Notes: generated by a model from the sequence alone, not told the origin. Positions 16,559 through 25,313 are shown, counted from the first letter of the stretch. The stretch is DNA of 64,000 nucleotides from Ruminococcaceae bacterium P7 (GCA_900100595.1 FMUA01000011.1:48578-112577); one strand, 5' to 3'. Made by a program: numbers and translations.

Positions 16559-16745
16559 ATCGCGTATTTTTTAAATCGCGTACTTTGGGTCGTCACAGCG
16601 ACTGACCGCGGTGTTTCGCGGGAGAACGCGCGAAAACGGATACTGCCGCATTTCCCGCGGAAGCGATACGCACAAATGCAAACTATCGTGATTCCCGCGG
16701 AAGCGATGCGAACAAATGCAAACTGCCGCATTTCCCGCGGAAACC
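16552..16745. repeat. Repeat-rich spacer inside pheS-pheT
   Basis: TAAATCGCGTA occurs twice, 16 bases apart (16556 and 16572). A TTTCGCG/CGCGAAA hairpin follows (from about 16614). Then comes a 40-base tandem unit starting TTCCCGCGG at 16652, 16692 and 16732, with GCGAT(A/G)CG(C/A)ACAAATGCAAACT inside. The opening TAAATCGCGTACTTTGGGT recurs with one change at 39734. No gene lies here. Confidence 0.75.
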
Positions 16746-16794
16746 GTTCCAATATTTCGCAACTGTTCCATTAATGATATGAAGGAGAGTAACT

Positions 16795-19161
16795 ATGTTC
16801 CTGTCAATGAACTGGATTTCGGACTTTGTGGATTTCACGGGTCTTGATAAGGTGGAGCTGATTCACCGTTTTTCTCTGTCAACCGCCGAGGTTGAGAACG
16901 AGATTTTTTATAAAGGCGCCGATCTCAGCGGCATTGTTGTCGCCGAGATCAAATCGGTAGAGAACCATCCCGACTCCAAGAAGCTCCACCTTTTGAAGGT
17001 GGATATCGGCGAGCCTGAACTGACCGACGTGGTCTGCGGCGCACCGAATGTCAGAGTCGGCATGAAAACCGCGTTTGCCAAGGTGGGCGCGAAAATCGGA
17101 GAAATCGAGATCGCGCCGCGTCCTCTCGCGGGCGTGATGTCCTACGGCATGTGCTGCTCCGAGGCGGAAATCGGCATCAGCGACGACAACTCGGGCATCA
17201 TGGACATCACCGACGACGCCGCCAACGGCACCGACCTGAAAGACCTCTACGCGATCGAGGATATCGTTTTTGAGGTCGACAACAAGTCCCTCACCAACCG
17301 TCCCGACCTCTGGGGTCACTACGGCATCGCGCGCGAGTTCGCGGCTCTCGCGGGCAGAGAGCTGAAACCGCTCGACACCGCCGATCTGGACGCCTACAAC
17401 GCGCTCGCGAAGGTCGATATGGAAATCGAGGATCCGCTCTGTCAGCGCTATTCCTGCCTGCAGGTCGAGAATATCAGCCGCAGTGTCAGCCCCGTTGATA
17501 TGCGCATCCGCCTGTTCTACTGCGGCATGAGAGGCATCAACTTCCTCGCCGACCTCACCAACTACCTCATGCTCGAAATGGGTCAGCCGATGCACGCCTT
17601 CGACTCCCGCAAGGTCGGCAAAATCCGCATCAAGCGCTTTGCCGAGCCGTTTATGTTCCAAACCCTCGACGGCGTGGAGCGCAGAATCGACGAAAACACC
17701 CTCATGATCTGCAACGACAACACCCCCGTTGCGATCGCGGGCATCATGGGCGGTCTGGATTCCGAGATCGTCGCGGACACCACCACCCTGACACTCGAGT
17801 CCGCGACCTTTGACGCGGCGTCCATCCGCAAGTCTACCGTCCGTCTTGCGCACCGCACCGACGCCTCCATGCGCTATGAGAAGTCGCTCGATCCCGAGAT
17901 GACGGTTCCCGCGATTGCCCGTTTCCTCTATCTCCTGCAGGAGTACGACCCCGATGTGCAGGTCGTTTCCGCTTTAACCGACGCCTACGCCTATCACTAT
18001 CCGCAGGTGGAGCTGCGCTTTGACAAGGCGTTCGTCGACCGCTACACGGGCATCGAGATCGACTGTCAGACCATCGTCAACACCCTCAACAGCCTCGGCT
18101 TTAACGCGAAGCAGGACGGCGATGTTTTTGATGTTGTCGTTCCCTCATGGCGCGCCACCAAGGACGTCACCATGAAGGCGGACATCATTGAGGAAATCAC
18201 CCGTATTTACGGCTACGATAATTTTGAGATCAACACCACCCGCTCACCGCTCTATCCCGTCCGCGCGGACGTCGTCAAGAGCAACGAGGAGAAAATCAAG
18301 GATATCCTCGTCAAGAGATACAACCTCCATGAGGTGCACTCCTACGTCTGGGCGTATTACGACGAGCAGAAGGCGCTCGGCATTCCCGTCGAGGAGAACA
18401 TCAAGCTTGCCAACGCCTCCAATCCCAACATCGAAACCATCCGCCGCTCCATGATCCCGACCCAGCTCTGTCAGGTAAAGACGAACGTCGGCTACGCGCC
18501 CTCGTTCGGCATCTTCGAGGTCGGCAGAGTCGTTGACGGCGTGGACGAGAACAACCTCTGCGTCGAGTACAAGAAGCTCGCAATTACGCTCTACAGCAAG
18601 ACCGAGGACGTGCGCGACCTCTATTTCAAGCTGCGCGATATGCTCGCTGTCCTCGCGGACGACCTCAAGCACCTGCCGCTTGCGTACAAAAAGGCGGAGG
18701 CGACCCATGCCTATGAGCATCCCGTCAACCTCAACACCGTGATGCTCGACGGCAGAGAAATCGGCACGCTCGGCATCGTGCATCCCACCGTCGGCAAGAA
18801 GATCGACAAGAAGAGCGCGATCGTGTTCGCGGAAATCGATATGAACGCCTTTGCCGAGGCGGAGAACGCCTCTGTCTGCTATGAGGAGCCGTCAAAATTC
18901 CCGCCGATGGATTACGACATCAGCGTGATCGTTCCCGCGGGCGTATTCTTCAGCGACCTCAAAAAGAGCTGGGAGAACGAGGGAGAGGGAATCCTCCGCA
19001 ACACGAAGATCGTCGATACCTACGACACCGAGCTGTTCCACAGCATCACCATCCGCTTTGAATTCTCCTCCTCGGAGCGCACGCTCAGCTCGAATGAGGT
19101 GCAGGGAATTATGGACAGAGTGATCGCCAATCTGAAAAAGATTAACGTCACGCTCAGATAA
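16795..19161 (+). CDS. pheT: Phenylalanyl-tRNA synthetase beta subunit
   Basis: A 788-aa subunit with the expected order of domains. The tRNA-binding EMAP/OB fold spans about residues 38-150 (IVVAEIKSVENHPDSKKLHL, CGAPNVRVG, PRPLAGVMSYGM). B3/B4 editing domains follow (NKSLTNRPDLWGHYGIARE, MGQPMHAFD, MGGLDSEI), then a B5 domain, a catalytic-like core (RYEKSLDP, MIPTQLCQ) and the C-terminal ferredoxin-like anticodon-binding domain (FPPMDYDISVIV through RTLSSNEVQGIMDRV). The length is normal. AAGGAG precedes ATG 16795. It forms the synthetase with PheS. Confidence 0.97.
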   Translation: MFLSMNWISDFVDFTGLDKVELIHRFSLSTAEVENEIFYKGADLSGIVVAEIKSVENHPDSKKLHLLKVDIGEPELTDVVCGAPNVRVGMKTAFAKVGAKIGEIEIAPRPLAGVMSYGMCCSEAEIGISDDNSGIMDITDDAANGTDLKDLYAIEDIVFEVDNKSLTNRPDLWGHYGIAREFAALAGRELKPLDTADLDAYNALAKVDMEIEDPLCQRYSCLQVENISRSVSPVDMRIRLFYCGMRGINFLADLTNYLMLEMGQPMHAFDSRKVGKIRIKRFAEPFMFQTLDGVERRIDENTLMICNDNTPVAIAGIMGGLDSEIVADTTTLTLESATFDAASIRKSTVRLAHRTDASMRYEKSLDPEMTVPAIARFLYLLQEYDPDVQVVSALTDAYAYHYPQVELRFDKAFVDRYTGIEIDCQTIVNTLNSLGFNAKQDGDVFDVVVPSWRATKDVTMKADIIEEITRIYGYDNFEINTTRSPLYPVRADVVKSNEEKIKDILVKRYNLHEVHSYVWAYYDEQKALGIPVEENIKLANASNPNIETIRRSMIPTQLCQVKTNVGYAPSFGIFEVGRVVDGVDENNLCVEYKKLAITLYSKTEDVRDLYFKLRDMLAVLADDLKHLPLAYKKAEATHAYEHPVNLNTVMLDGREIGTLGIVHPTVGKKIDKKSAIVFAEIDMNAFAEAENASVCYEEPSKFPPMDYDISVIVPAGVFFSDLKKSWENEGEGILRNTKIVDTYDTELFHSITIRFEFSSSERTLSSNEVQGIMDRVIANLKKINVTLR

Positions 19162-19174
19162 CCGACAAAAACAC

Positions 19175-19203
19175 TTGCATTTTTGCGGGAAATCCTGTAT
19201 AAT
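19175..19203 (+). promoter_or_regulatory. Promoter of ireB
   Basis: TTGCAT (19175-19180), 17-base spacer, TATAAT (19198-19203), 31 bases before the ireB start. Confidence 0.65.
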
Positions 19204-19234
19204 AAGAGAATAGATTAACGGGAGGTGCTTCGGT

Positions 19235-19480
19235 ATGTTAGAGAAAACAATGATTTTTTCATTGGGTGATGAAAAGGACGACCAGATAAAAGCAGGACTC
19301 ACAATCGTATATGACGCGCTGAGACAAAAGGGCTATAACCCCATTAACCAGATTGTGGGCTATATTCTCAGCGAGGATCCGACCTACATCACGACCTATA
19401 ATAACGCGCGCAATATCATCAGCGCGATAGACCGCGACGACCTGCTCGAAGCACTGGTGAAATCATACCTCAATGTATAA
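19235..19480 (+). CDS. ireB: IreB family regulatory phosphoprotein (UPF0297)
   Basis: An 81-aa protein with family blocks [40 protein letters not shown] and [26 protein letters not shown]. IreB in enterococci is a substrate of the PASTA kinase IreK and affects cell-wall stress and cephalosporin resistance. Length and residues match the family closely. In many Firmicutes it precedes ruvX; here the next gene is a 100-aa protein of unknown family. It has its own promoter and an RBS (CGGGAGGTG). Confidence 0.92.
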   Translation: MLEKTMIFSLGDEKDDQIKAGLTIVYDALRQKGYNPINQIVGYILSEDPTYITTYNNARNIISAIDRDDLLEALVKSYLNV

Positions 19481-19496
19481 GAAAGGATGATGCCTT

Positions 19497-19799
19497 GTGG
19501 CAGCCGCGAAAAAGGGTAAGGAGTTTTCTACCTTCAAGGGCAGACCTCTGGTGCGCTGTGGCGACGAAATCTACTACGGCAGCATGGAAGAACCGTATGT
19601 GATAAGGATGCAGATCAAATCCAAGAAAGAGGTCAACGGCGAGCAGATCGCCGACAAGGTGACGGTGCAGCTGATGGCGACCGACCCCTATCTTTCTCCC
19701 AGACGCGCGCTTATCAAGTCCAGTGAAAAGAAGGGACTTTTCCTCGCGATGGATATTGCCGACATCTGGCTCGGCAGAGCGCTGGCAGGAAAGATGTAA
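19497..19799 (+). CDS. Small protein of unknown function downstream of ireB
   Basis: A 100-aa soluble, basic protein starting at GTG 19497, with AAAGGATG 7-14 bases upstream. No membrane helix or signal peptide. The sequence has a beta-rich middle (YVIRMQIKSKKEVNGEQIAD, KVTVQLMATDPYLSPRRALI) and a compact C-terminus (LAMDIADIWLGRALAGKM). I do not recognise the family. It follows ireB by 16 bases and a bidirectional terminator closes the unit, so it is co-expressed with ireB. Regular codon usage and residue patterns support a real gene. Confidence 0.7.
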   Translation: MAAAKKGKEFSTFKGRPLVRCGDEIYYGSMEEPYVIRMQIKSKKEVNGEQIADKVTVQLMATDPYLSPRRALIKSSEKKGLFLAMDIADIWLGRALAGKM

Positions 19800-19810
19800 C
19801 GCAGCAAAAG

Positions 19811-19840
19811 AAAAACGGAGTGCTTCGGCACTCCGTTTTT
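19811..19840. terminator. Bidirectional terminator
   Basis: AAAAACGGAGTG-CTTCGG-CACTCCGTTTTT, between the convergent ireB unit and the lipoprotein gene. Confidence 0.88.
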
Positions 19841-19855
19841 GTCTTTATGGGGATT

Positions 19856-20599
19856 TTATTCCGAGGTCAGATTGACGGCGTAGGTTGCGGCGGACGGCTG
19901 ATAGTGCATCGCGGCACGGAACACGCCCGTTTCAAAATACTCGCGCTGGTGCTGGTACATTTCCTGATAATTTTCCTGCAGCGTTCCCTCGGGGTAGAAG
20001 CGCACGTCGGTGGGCTTGAAATAGGTCAGATAGACCTTTTCGCCGCCGATCTCGATCGTGCCGGCGGGATAGGTGATGTCGCCGCTTGCCTGAGCGCTGT
20101 CAACATAAAGTGTGAACAGCATGCCCATTCCGTCGTAGCCGTCCTCGAGACCTCTCGCGAGGTTGGAGCCTTCATAGAAGCTCAGGGAATATTTGCCGTC
20201 ATAATTGTCCGTCTTGGCATAGACGCGGTTCTGCCACTCGGGCATGTGGAACGTCACGCCGAGGACGTCGTCCGTGTAGTCGGGCGTTTCGACAAGCTTT
20301 GCGCCGCCGATCGTTTTTTCGGGCGTCGCCTTGGGGCTGCTCTGCTGCGAGCCTTGCTCCGTTTTGGGCGCTTCGGTCGGCTTTTCGGTCGCGGGAGCCT
20401 GCGTTACGGGTGCTGCGACCGTTGGTACAACGGTCGTCGGCACGGGAATGGTCACTGCCTGCGTCGGTGCGGGAGCGGTGGTTTCCTGCGGCTGTCCGCC
20501 GAACGGAAAGATAAACCGCAGCGGATTGCAGCCCGTCAGCGACAGTGAAAGTGTGAGAGCAGCAGCACAGACAGCCGCCGCTTTTTTGGCGTGCTTCAT
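19856..20599 (-). CDS. Secreted lipoprotein with Pro/Thr-rich linker
   Basis: A 247-aa protein. The signal peptide ends in lipobox LTGC (Cys24). A long Pro/Thr/Ala-rich, presumably extended linker (about residues 37-95) follows, then a compact C-terminal domain (about 95-247) with DVLGVTFHMPEWQNRVYAKT and YDGMGMLFTLYVDS. I do not recognise a named family for that domain; similar surface lipoproteins are common in gut Clostridia. AAGGAG precedes ATG 20599. It is separated from the ffh-khpA unit by a terminator, and no clear promoter was identified in the short gap. Confidence 0.8.
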   Translation of the reverse strand: MKHAKKAAAVCAAALTLSLSLTGCNPLRFIFPFGGQPQETTAPAPTQAVTIPVPTTVVPTVAAPVTQAPATEKPTEAPKTEQGSQQSSPKATPEKTIGGAKLVETPDYTDDVLGVTFHMPEWQNRVYAKTDNYDGKYSLSFYEGSNLARGLEDGYDGMGMLFTLYVDSAQASGDITYPAGTIEIGGEKVYLTYFKPTDVRFYPEGTLQENYQEMYQHQREYFETGVFRAAMHYQPSAATYAVNLTSE

Positions 20600-20626
20600 T
20601 TCTTCATCTCCTTTGTGAAATACGTC

Positions 20627-20660
20627 AAAAGGCAGATATCTCCGCGATATCTGCCTTTTT
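20627..20660 (-). terminator. Terminator of the ylxM-ffh-rpsP-khpA operon
   Basis: AAAAGGCAGATATC-TCCGC-GATATCTGCCTTTTT, 6 bases after the khpA stop; the A run on the + strand gives a T run on the transcript. Confidence 0.88.
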
Positions 20661-20666
20661 CATCGA

Positions 20667-20900
20667 TTAATCAATTTCTACCATGACCTTTTCATCCATG
20701 CGGATAGAGGCGGAACGCGCAATGGTACGAATCGCCTTGGCGATTTTTCCCTGCTTGCCGATGATTCTGCCCATGTCGTCCTCCGCGACGTGGATATGGT
20801 AAACCGTGACGCCTTCCTCGTTGGGTTCGTCCCTGTCGACCTTGACGGCTTCGGGAGCGTCAACAAGACCTCTGGCGATGATAGCAAGTAATTCCTGCAT
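20667..20900 (-). CDS. khpA: KH-domain RNA-binding protein KhpA
   Basis: A 77-aa single KH domain with the GxxG loop as RIIGKQGKIAKAIRTI (about residues 49-64), the type found between rpsP and rimM in Firmicutes (YlqC). KhpA pairs with KhpB and influences RNA metabolism, cell elongation and division. It is the last gene of the operon, 25 bases after rpsP, with the usual order preserved except that rimM-trmD lie 9 kb away in this genome. Confidence 0.93.
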   Translation of the reverse strand: MQELLAIIARGLVDAPEAVKVDRDEPNEEGVTVYHIHVAEDDMGRIIGKQGKIAKAIRTIARSASIRMDEKVMVEID

Positions 20901-20925
20901 CTGTTGTTTTTCCTTTCCGCGGCAA

Positions 20926-21171
20926 TCAGTCGATGATGCCGTTCTTCTTGAGGAGAGCCTTTACGGTATCGGTGGGCTGTGCGCCGTTGGCGATCCACTT
21001 CTTTACAGCTTCCGCGTCTACCTTGAACTCAGAGGGCTTCTTGAGGATGTCGTAGGTGCCGATTTCCTCGATGAATCTGCCGTTTCTGGGATATCTGGAG
21101 TCCGCGACGATTACTCTGTAGTAGGGAGCCTTCTTGGAACCCATTCTTCTCAGTCTGATTTTTACTGCCAT
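20926..21171 (-). CDS. rpsP: 30S ribosomal protein S16
   Basis: An 81-aa protein opening [20 protein letters not shown] and continuing [20 protein letters not shown], the invariant S16 signature. Normal length. It lies between ffh and khpA in the conserved SRP-S16 operon. Confidence 0.97.
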   Translation of the reverse strand: MAVKIRLRRMGSKKAPYYRVIVADSRYPRNGRFIEEIGTYDILKKPSEFKVDAEAVKKWIANGAQPTDTVKALLKKNGIID

Positions 21172-21244
21172 AATTTACACCTCTATAAAAAATTAAATCT
21201 ATATTCACCATTCATGAAATGGTTGAACGCTTTGACGATATGAT

Positions 21245-22630
21245 TCAGAAGGGCATATTGCCGCCGTTTCCGCCCATACCGCCCATCGGAAGTCCGCCGA
21301 GACCGGGGAGCATCTTCTTTTTGCGGCGCTTTTTGGAGCCTCTGTTGCCCTTCATCTGCTTGATCATTTTCTGCATCTGCTCGAGCTGCTTGAGCAGCTT
21401 GTTGACCTCCTCGACCGTCCTGCCCGAGCCTGCCGCGATGCGGCGCTTGCGCGAGGGATTGATCAGCGAGGGATTGTGCCTTTCCTCGGGGGTCATGGAG
21501 TAGATCATCGCCTGCAGCCAGTCGATCTGTCTGTCGTCGATGTCCACGTCGTCGAGCTGGTTGCCGATGCCGGGGAGCTTCGAGAGGATGCCCTTGAGCG
21601 GACCCATGCGCTTGATCTGGTTGAACTGCTCGTTGAGGTCGTCAAAGTCGAGCTTGTCGTTCATGATCTTGCGCGCCATTTCCTCGGCTTTTTTCTCGTC
21701 GAGCTTGTTCTGCGCGTCCTCGATCAGCGTCAGCACGTCGCCCATGCCGAGGATGCGGCTGGACATACGGTCGGGGTGGAACACCTCGAGGTCGTCGAGC
21801 TTTTCGCCCGTACCCGCGAATTTGATCGGCTTGCCCGTGACCGCCTTGACGGACAGCGCGGCGCCGCCTCTGGTATCGCCGTCGAGCTTGGTGAGGATAA
21901 CGCCCGTGATCTCGAGCTTTTCGTTAAAGCTCTTCGCCACGTTGACGGCGTCCTGACCGGTCATCGAGTCGATAACAAGCAGGATCTCGTCGGGGTTGAC
22001 CTCTTCCTTGATGTTTTTCAGCTCGTCCATGAGCTTTTCGTCAATGTGCAGACGGCCGGCGGTATCGAGAATGACGATATCATTGCCGTAGTCCTTGGCG
22101 TGTCTGACCGCAGCCTTGGCGATTTTGACGGGGTTCTCGGTGCCCATTTCAAAAACGGGCACGCCCGCTTTTTCACCGACGACCTTCAGCTGGTCGATCG
22201 CCGCAGGACGGTAGATATCGCAGGCGACGAGCATCGGGCGGTGGTTCTGCGACTTGAGCATTTTGCCGAGCTTCGCCGAGTGGGTGGTTTTACCGGAGCC
22301 CTGCAAGCCCGCCATCATGATGACGGTCGGGGGCTTGGAGTTGAATTCCAGACGGGCGTTTTCGCCGCCCATCAGCGAGGTCAGCTCCTCGTCGACGATT
22401 TTGACAACCATCTGCGCGGGCGTCAGGCTTTCCATAACATCCTGACCGATCGCGCGCTCCGTGACGGTCTTGGTGAAGTCCTTGGCAACCTTGTAGTTGA
22501 CGTCCGCCTCGAGAAGTGCCAGACGCACCTCGCGCATCGCTTCTCTGACGTCAGCCTCCGTGAGCTTGCCCTTGCTTTTCAGTTTTTTGAACGCGTTGCT
22601 GATTTTATCCGCAAGTCCTTCAAATGCCAT
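21245..22630 (-). CDS. ffh: Signal recognition particle GTPase Ffh
   Basis: A 461-aa protein with an N helical bundle (1-85), a GTPase G domain with P-loop GLQGSGKTTHSAKLG (about 106-120), DTAGR (about 190), TKLDGDTRGGAALS (about 245) and a GTGEKLDDLE closing loop. The C-terminal M domain (about 300-432) is Met-rich, ending KMLPGLGGLPMGGMGGNGG. It binds signal sequences and 4.5S/SRP RNA to target proteins to the membrane. It follows ylxM by 17 bases. Confidence 0.97.
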   Translation of the reverse strand: MAFEGLADKISNAFKKLKSKGKLTEADVREAMREVRLALLEADVNYKVAKDFTKTVTERAIGQDVMESLTPAQMVVKIVDEELTSLMGGENARLEFNSKPPTVIMMAGLQGSGKTTHSAKLGKMLKSQNHRPMLVACDIYRPAAIDQLKVVGEKAGVPVFEMGTENPVKIAKAAVRHAKDYGNDIVILDTAGRLHIDEKLMDELKNIKEEVNPDEILLVIDSMTGQDAVNVAKSFNEKLEITGVILTKLDGDTRGGAALSVKAVTGKPIKFAGTGEKLDDLEVFHPDRMSSRILGMGDVLTLIEDAQNKLDEKKAEEMARKIMNDKLDFDDLNEQFNQIKRMGPLKGILSKLPGIGNQLDDVDIDDRQIDWLQAMIYSMTPEERHNPSLINPSRKRRIAAGSGRTVEEVNKLLKQLEQMQKMIKQMKGNRGSKKRRKKKMLPGLGGLPMGGMGGNGGNMPF

Positions 22631-22647
22631 AACTCACTTATCCTTTA

Positions 22648-23004
22648 TTATTCGTTGTCCTTGAGCTCGCCGACGCGCCGAATGATGCTCTGCGCGAGGG
22701 ACGTCAGCTCGTTGTTGTCGGATTGTGCGGCGATTGTCCGCGCGGTTTGGGCGATGTCGTCAAGCCCTGCCTCCAGCTCGCGGAAGCGGCTGAGCAGCCC
22801 GAGCTTCTCTTCAAACGAAAAGAGCTGCCGCTCGGTGCGGACGATGCTGTCGCGCACGCCCTGACGGGTGATGCCCATTTCCTCGGCGATTTCCGAGAGG
22901 GACAAATCGTCGTTGTAGTAAAGGTAGGTCGCTTCTCTGCCCGACGGCTTCAGCAGCTCGCCGTAGAAGTCCAGCAGCAGCGACACCTCGATATTTTTTT
23001 CCAT
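22648..23004 (-). CDS. ylxM: YlxM family DNA-binding protein, SRP-associated
   Basis: A 118-aa protein with a sigma-70 region 4-like helix-turn-helix: LLDFYGELLKPSGREATYLY, YYNDDLSLSEIAEEMGITRQ and GVRDSIVRTERQLFSFEEKL. YlxM sits directly upstream of ffh across Firmicutes and has been linked to SRP function in streptococci. It is the first gene of the operon, after the promoter and hairpin at 23027-23085. Confidence 0.93.
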   Translation of the reverse strand: MEKNIEVSLLLDFYGELLKPSGREATYLYYNDDLSLSEIAEEMGITRQGVRDSIVRTERQLFSFEEKLGLLSRFRELEAGLDDIAQTARTIAAQSDNNELTSLAQSIIRRVGELKDNE

Positions 23005-23026
23005 GGTCGGTCTCCGTAGAGAGTGT

Positions 23027-23049
23027 GTGTAAAGCTTTTTTCTTTACAC
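23027..23049 (-). promoter_or_regulatory. Inverted repeat at the 5' end of the ylxM-ffh transcript
   Basis: GTGTAAAG (23027-23034) and CTTTACAC (23042-23049) are perfect arms with a 7-base spacer. They start at the expected +1 on the minus strand, so this could be a 5' stabilising hairpin or an operator. Confidence 0.5.
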
Positions 23050-23056
23050 CTGAGCT

Positions 23057-23085
23057 ATTATAATACACGGGAGCGGATTTGTCAA
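23057..23085 (-). promoter_or_regulatory. Consensus promoter of the ylxM-ffh-rpsP-khpA operon
   Basis: On the minus strand TTGACA (23080-23085), 17-base spacer, TATAAT (23057-23062): a perfect sigma-A promoter. The rest of the divergent gap to 23330 is AT-rich and holds only the weaker phoH promoter (TATAAT at 23294-23299). Confidence 0.85.
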
Positions 23086-23330
23086 GCCTATTTCCGAGGA
23101 AATCCTGCGGAAAATCGCGTTATTTTCTGCTCCAAATCCGAAAAATAGCGAGAAATGAACCAAAGAGAATAAATGAGTTCAAAAAATCCACAAAAAGAGA
23201 GCTAAAAAGTTCATTGTGATTGTTCAAAATATATGAATTTTCAAAAACTGTTTAAAAAACCGAATTTTATTAGTGTTTTTATGAAATTTGTGCTATAATT
23301 TACTTGGTAACATTTCAATTATTAGGAGCT

Positions 23331-24300
23331 ATGTCTTACGGAACAGATTATCAGTATTGACCGAATGGAAAACGCCGTTGCGCTTTTCGGCAGTTTTGAC
23401 GAAAATATCAAGCTCATTGAGCGCGAGTTCGGCGTGCGCATCACCTGCCGCGACTCCGAGCTGAAAATCGAGGGCGACGTGGAAAACGCCGCGAAGGCGC
23501 GCACGGTGATCGAGAGCCTGCTGCAGTTTCTGAGCAGAGGAGAGGCGCTGTCGGAGCAGAATATCCGCTATTGCATCTCTCTTGTCAAGGAGGGCAGCGA
23601 GGAGAAAATCGAGGAGCTCGCGGGCGACTGCATCTGCATCACCTCGAAGGGCAAGCCGATCAAGCCGAAAACCATCGGTCAGAAGCGCTACTGCAACCTG
23701 ATAGCCAAGAACACCATCACCATCGGCGTAGGCCCCGCGGGTACGGGCAAGACCTACCTCGCGGTCGCGATGGCGGTGACGGCGTTCCGCAGCAAGCAGG
23801 TCAACCGCATCATCCTGACGCGTCCCGCGGTGGAAGCAGGTGAGAAGCTCGGTTTTCTGCCGGGCGATCTGCAGAGCAAGGTCGATCCCTATCTGCGTCC
23901 GCTCTACGACGCGCTGTTCGATATGCTCGGCGCGGAGACGTATCAGAAATACGTGGAGCGCGGCAATATCGAGGTCGCGCCGCTGGCGTATATGCGCGGC
24001 AGAACGCTCGACGACAGCTTCATCATCCTCGACGAAGCGCAGAACACCACGCGCGAGCAGATGAAGATGTTCCTGACAAGACTCGGCTTCAACTCCAAAA
24101 TGGTCATCACGGGCGACATCACCCAGATCGACCTTCCCAACGGCGCGAAAAGCGGCCTGAAGGACTGCATGAAGATCCTGCGCAACATCGAGGGCATCGG
24201 ACAGTGCGCCTTTGACGAAAAGGACGTTGTCCGCCACCGTCTGGTGCAGGACATCATCAGGGCGTATGCCAAGCTGGAAAACACGGCAAAAACCAGATAA
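23331..24300 (+). CDS. phoH: PhoH-family ATPase, apparent frameshift at codon 3
   Basis: The uninterrupted frame gives 311 aa from ATG 23365. It has a PhoH2-type RNA-binding KH-like region (about 15-90) and an AAA-like ATPase with Walker A GPAGTGKTYLAVA (about 128-140) and Walker B FIILDEAQNT (about 233). However, in-frame codons before that ATG read TEQIISIDR and look coding, while the well-spaced RBS (AGGAG) serves ATG 23331 in another frame. Removing one T from ATGTCTTACGG would give M-S-T-E-Q-I-I-S-I-D-R-M-E-N in one frame. PhoH proteins are implicated in RNA metabolism. It heads the ybeY-dgkA-era group. Either a real mutation, a sequence error or internal initiation at 23365. Confidence 0.85.
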
Positions 24301-24350
24301 AATCATTTGAGCGAAATATAGTAAACGAAAGTAGAGAAACGGGTGGAAAC

Positions 24351-24845
24351 ATGGCAGACAAAATCAAAGTAATCATTACAAACAAGCAAAAGACGGTCAA
24401 GATTCCAACGGGAATCCGTATGCTGGTACGCCGCTGCTGCAACGCGGTATTGAAGCTGGAGAAATTCGAGGGTCCCGCAGAAATCAGCGTCACCTTCACC
24501 GATAACGCGGGCATCCGCGAGCTGAACAGACAGTACCGCGACAAGGACATCGACACCGATGTGCTGTCCTTCCCGATGGGAGAGAACGGCGTCTACGACG
24601 TAGACATGGAAACGGGCGCAAAGATCCTCGGCGACGTCGTCATCTCGATGGAAAAGGCGAGAGATCAGGCGGAGCGCTTCGGTCATTCGTTCCAGCGCGA
24701 GGTCGGCTACCTCACCGCGCACAGCGTGCTGCACCTGCTGGGCTACGACCATATTGACAATCTGGAAAAGGTCAGAATGAGAGAAAAGGAAGAGCTTGTG
24801 ATGGAGCAGCTCGGACTTCCCGCTTCCTCCAGCTATATCCTCTGA
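24351..24845 (+). CDS. ybeY: Endoribonuclease YbeY
   Basis: A 164-aa single-domain metalloprotein. The zinc motif HSVLHLLGYDH (about residues 124-134) is intact. Upstream are RELNRQYRDKDIDTDVLSFP and LGDVVISMEKARDQAERFGH, both family signatures. YbeY acts in 16S rRNA 3' end maturation and ribosome quality control. It is about 50 bases after phoH and 1 base before dgkA. GGGTGGAAAC precedes the ATG. Confidence 0.95.
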   Translation: MADKIKVIITNKQKTVKIPTGIRMLVRRCCNAVLKLEKFEGPAEISVTFTDNAGIRELNRQYRDKDIDTDVLSFPMGENGVYDVDMETGAKILGDVVISMEKARDQAERFGHSFQREVGYLTAHSVLHLLGYDHIDNLEKVRMREKEELVMEQLGLPASSSYIL

Positions 24846-24846
24846 G

Positions 24847-25308
24847 ATGAAAAGACAATTCCACAGCTTTATGTGCGCCTTTCGCGGGGTATGGGACGCC
24901 ATACTCGACGAGGCGCATTTGCGTTTTCACCTTGTCGCGGCGTTTTACGTGCTGCTGTTCTCACCGTTCTTTGAGCTGAGCGCCGCGCAGTACGCGGTGC
25001 TGGTGCTTTTGATCGCGGCGGTGCTGTCGGCAGAGCTGTTCAATACCGCGATCGAAAACGTCTGTGACGCCATGACGCACGAAAAGAACGAGAATATCCG
25101 TCTGGCGAAGGATATCGCCGCAGGTGCGGTGCTGATACTGGCTGTCGGCGCGGTAGCGGTCGCGGTGCTGTTCTTCTGGAACGCGGACGGCTGGCTGCGC
25201 GCGCTCGATTTTTTCAACGAACGGTTCTGGCTGCTGATTCCGCTGGCGTTTTCGGCGGTTCTCGCGGTGCTGTTCGTGTGGATGCCGCGCAAACGTAAAA
25301 AGAAATAG
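24847..25308 (+). CDS. dgkA: Undecaprenol/diacylglycerol kinase family protein
   Basis: A 153-aa membrane protein with four hydrophobic segments. The DgkA signature AELFNTAIENVCDAMTHEKN is followed by IRLAKDIAAGAVLI (about residues 78-113). In Gram-positive bacteria this family phosphorylates undecaprenol to feed the lipid carrier pool. It is slightly longer than the usual 120-130 aa because of an extra C-terminal helix and a basic end (RKRKKK). It starts 1 base after ybeY ends, so they are coupled. Confidence 0.9.
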   Translation: MKRQFHSFMCAFRGVWDAILDEAHLRFHLVAAFYVLLFSPFFELSAAQYAVLVLLIAAVLSAELFNTAIENVCDAMTHEKNENIRLAKDIAAGAVLILAVGAVAVAVLFFWNADGWLRALDFFNERFWLLIPLAFSAVLAVLFVWMPRKRKKK

Positions 25309-25313
25309 TTGTC

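Noticed and set aside
21476..22864. 462-aa open frame antisense to ffh and ylxM
   Set aside because: Shadow frame crossing two real genes; low-complexity Val/Asp/Leu composition.
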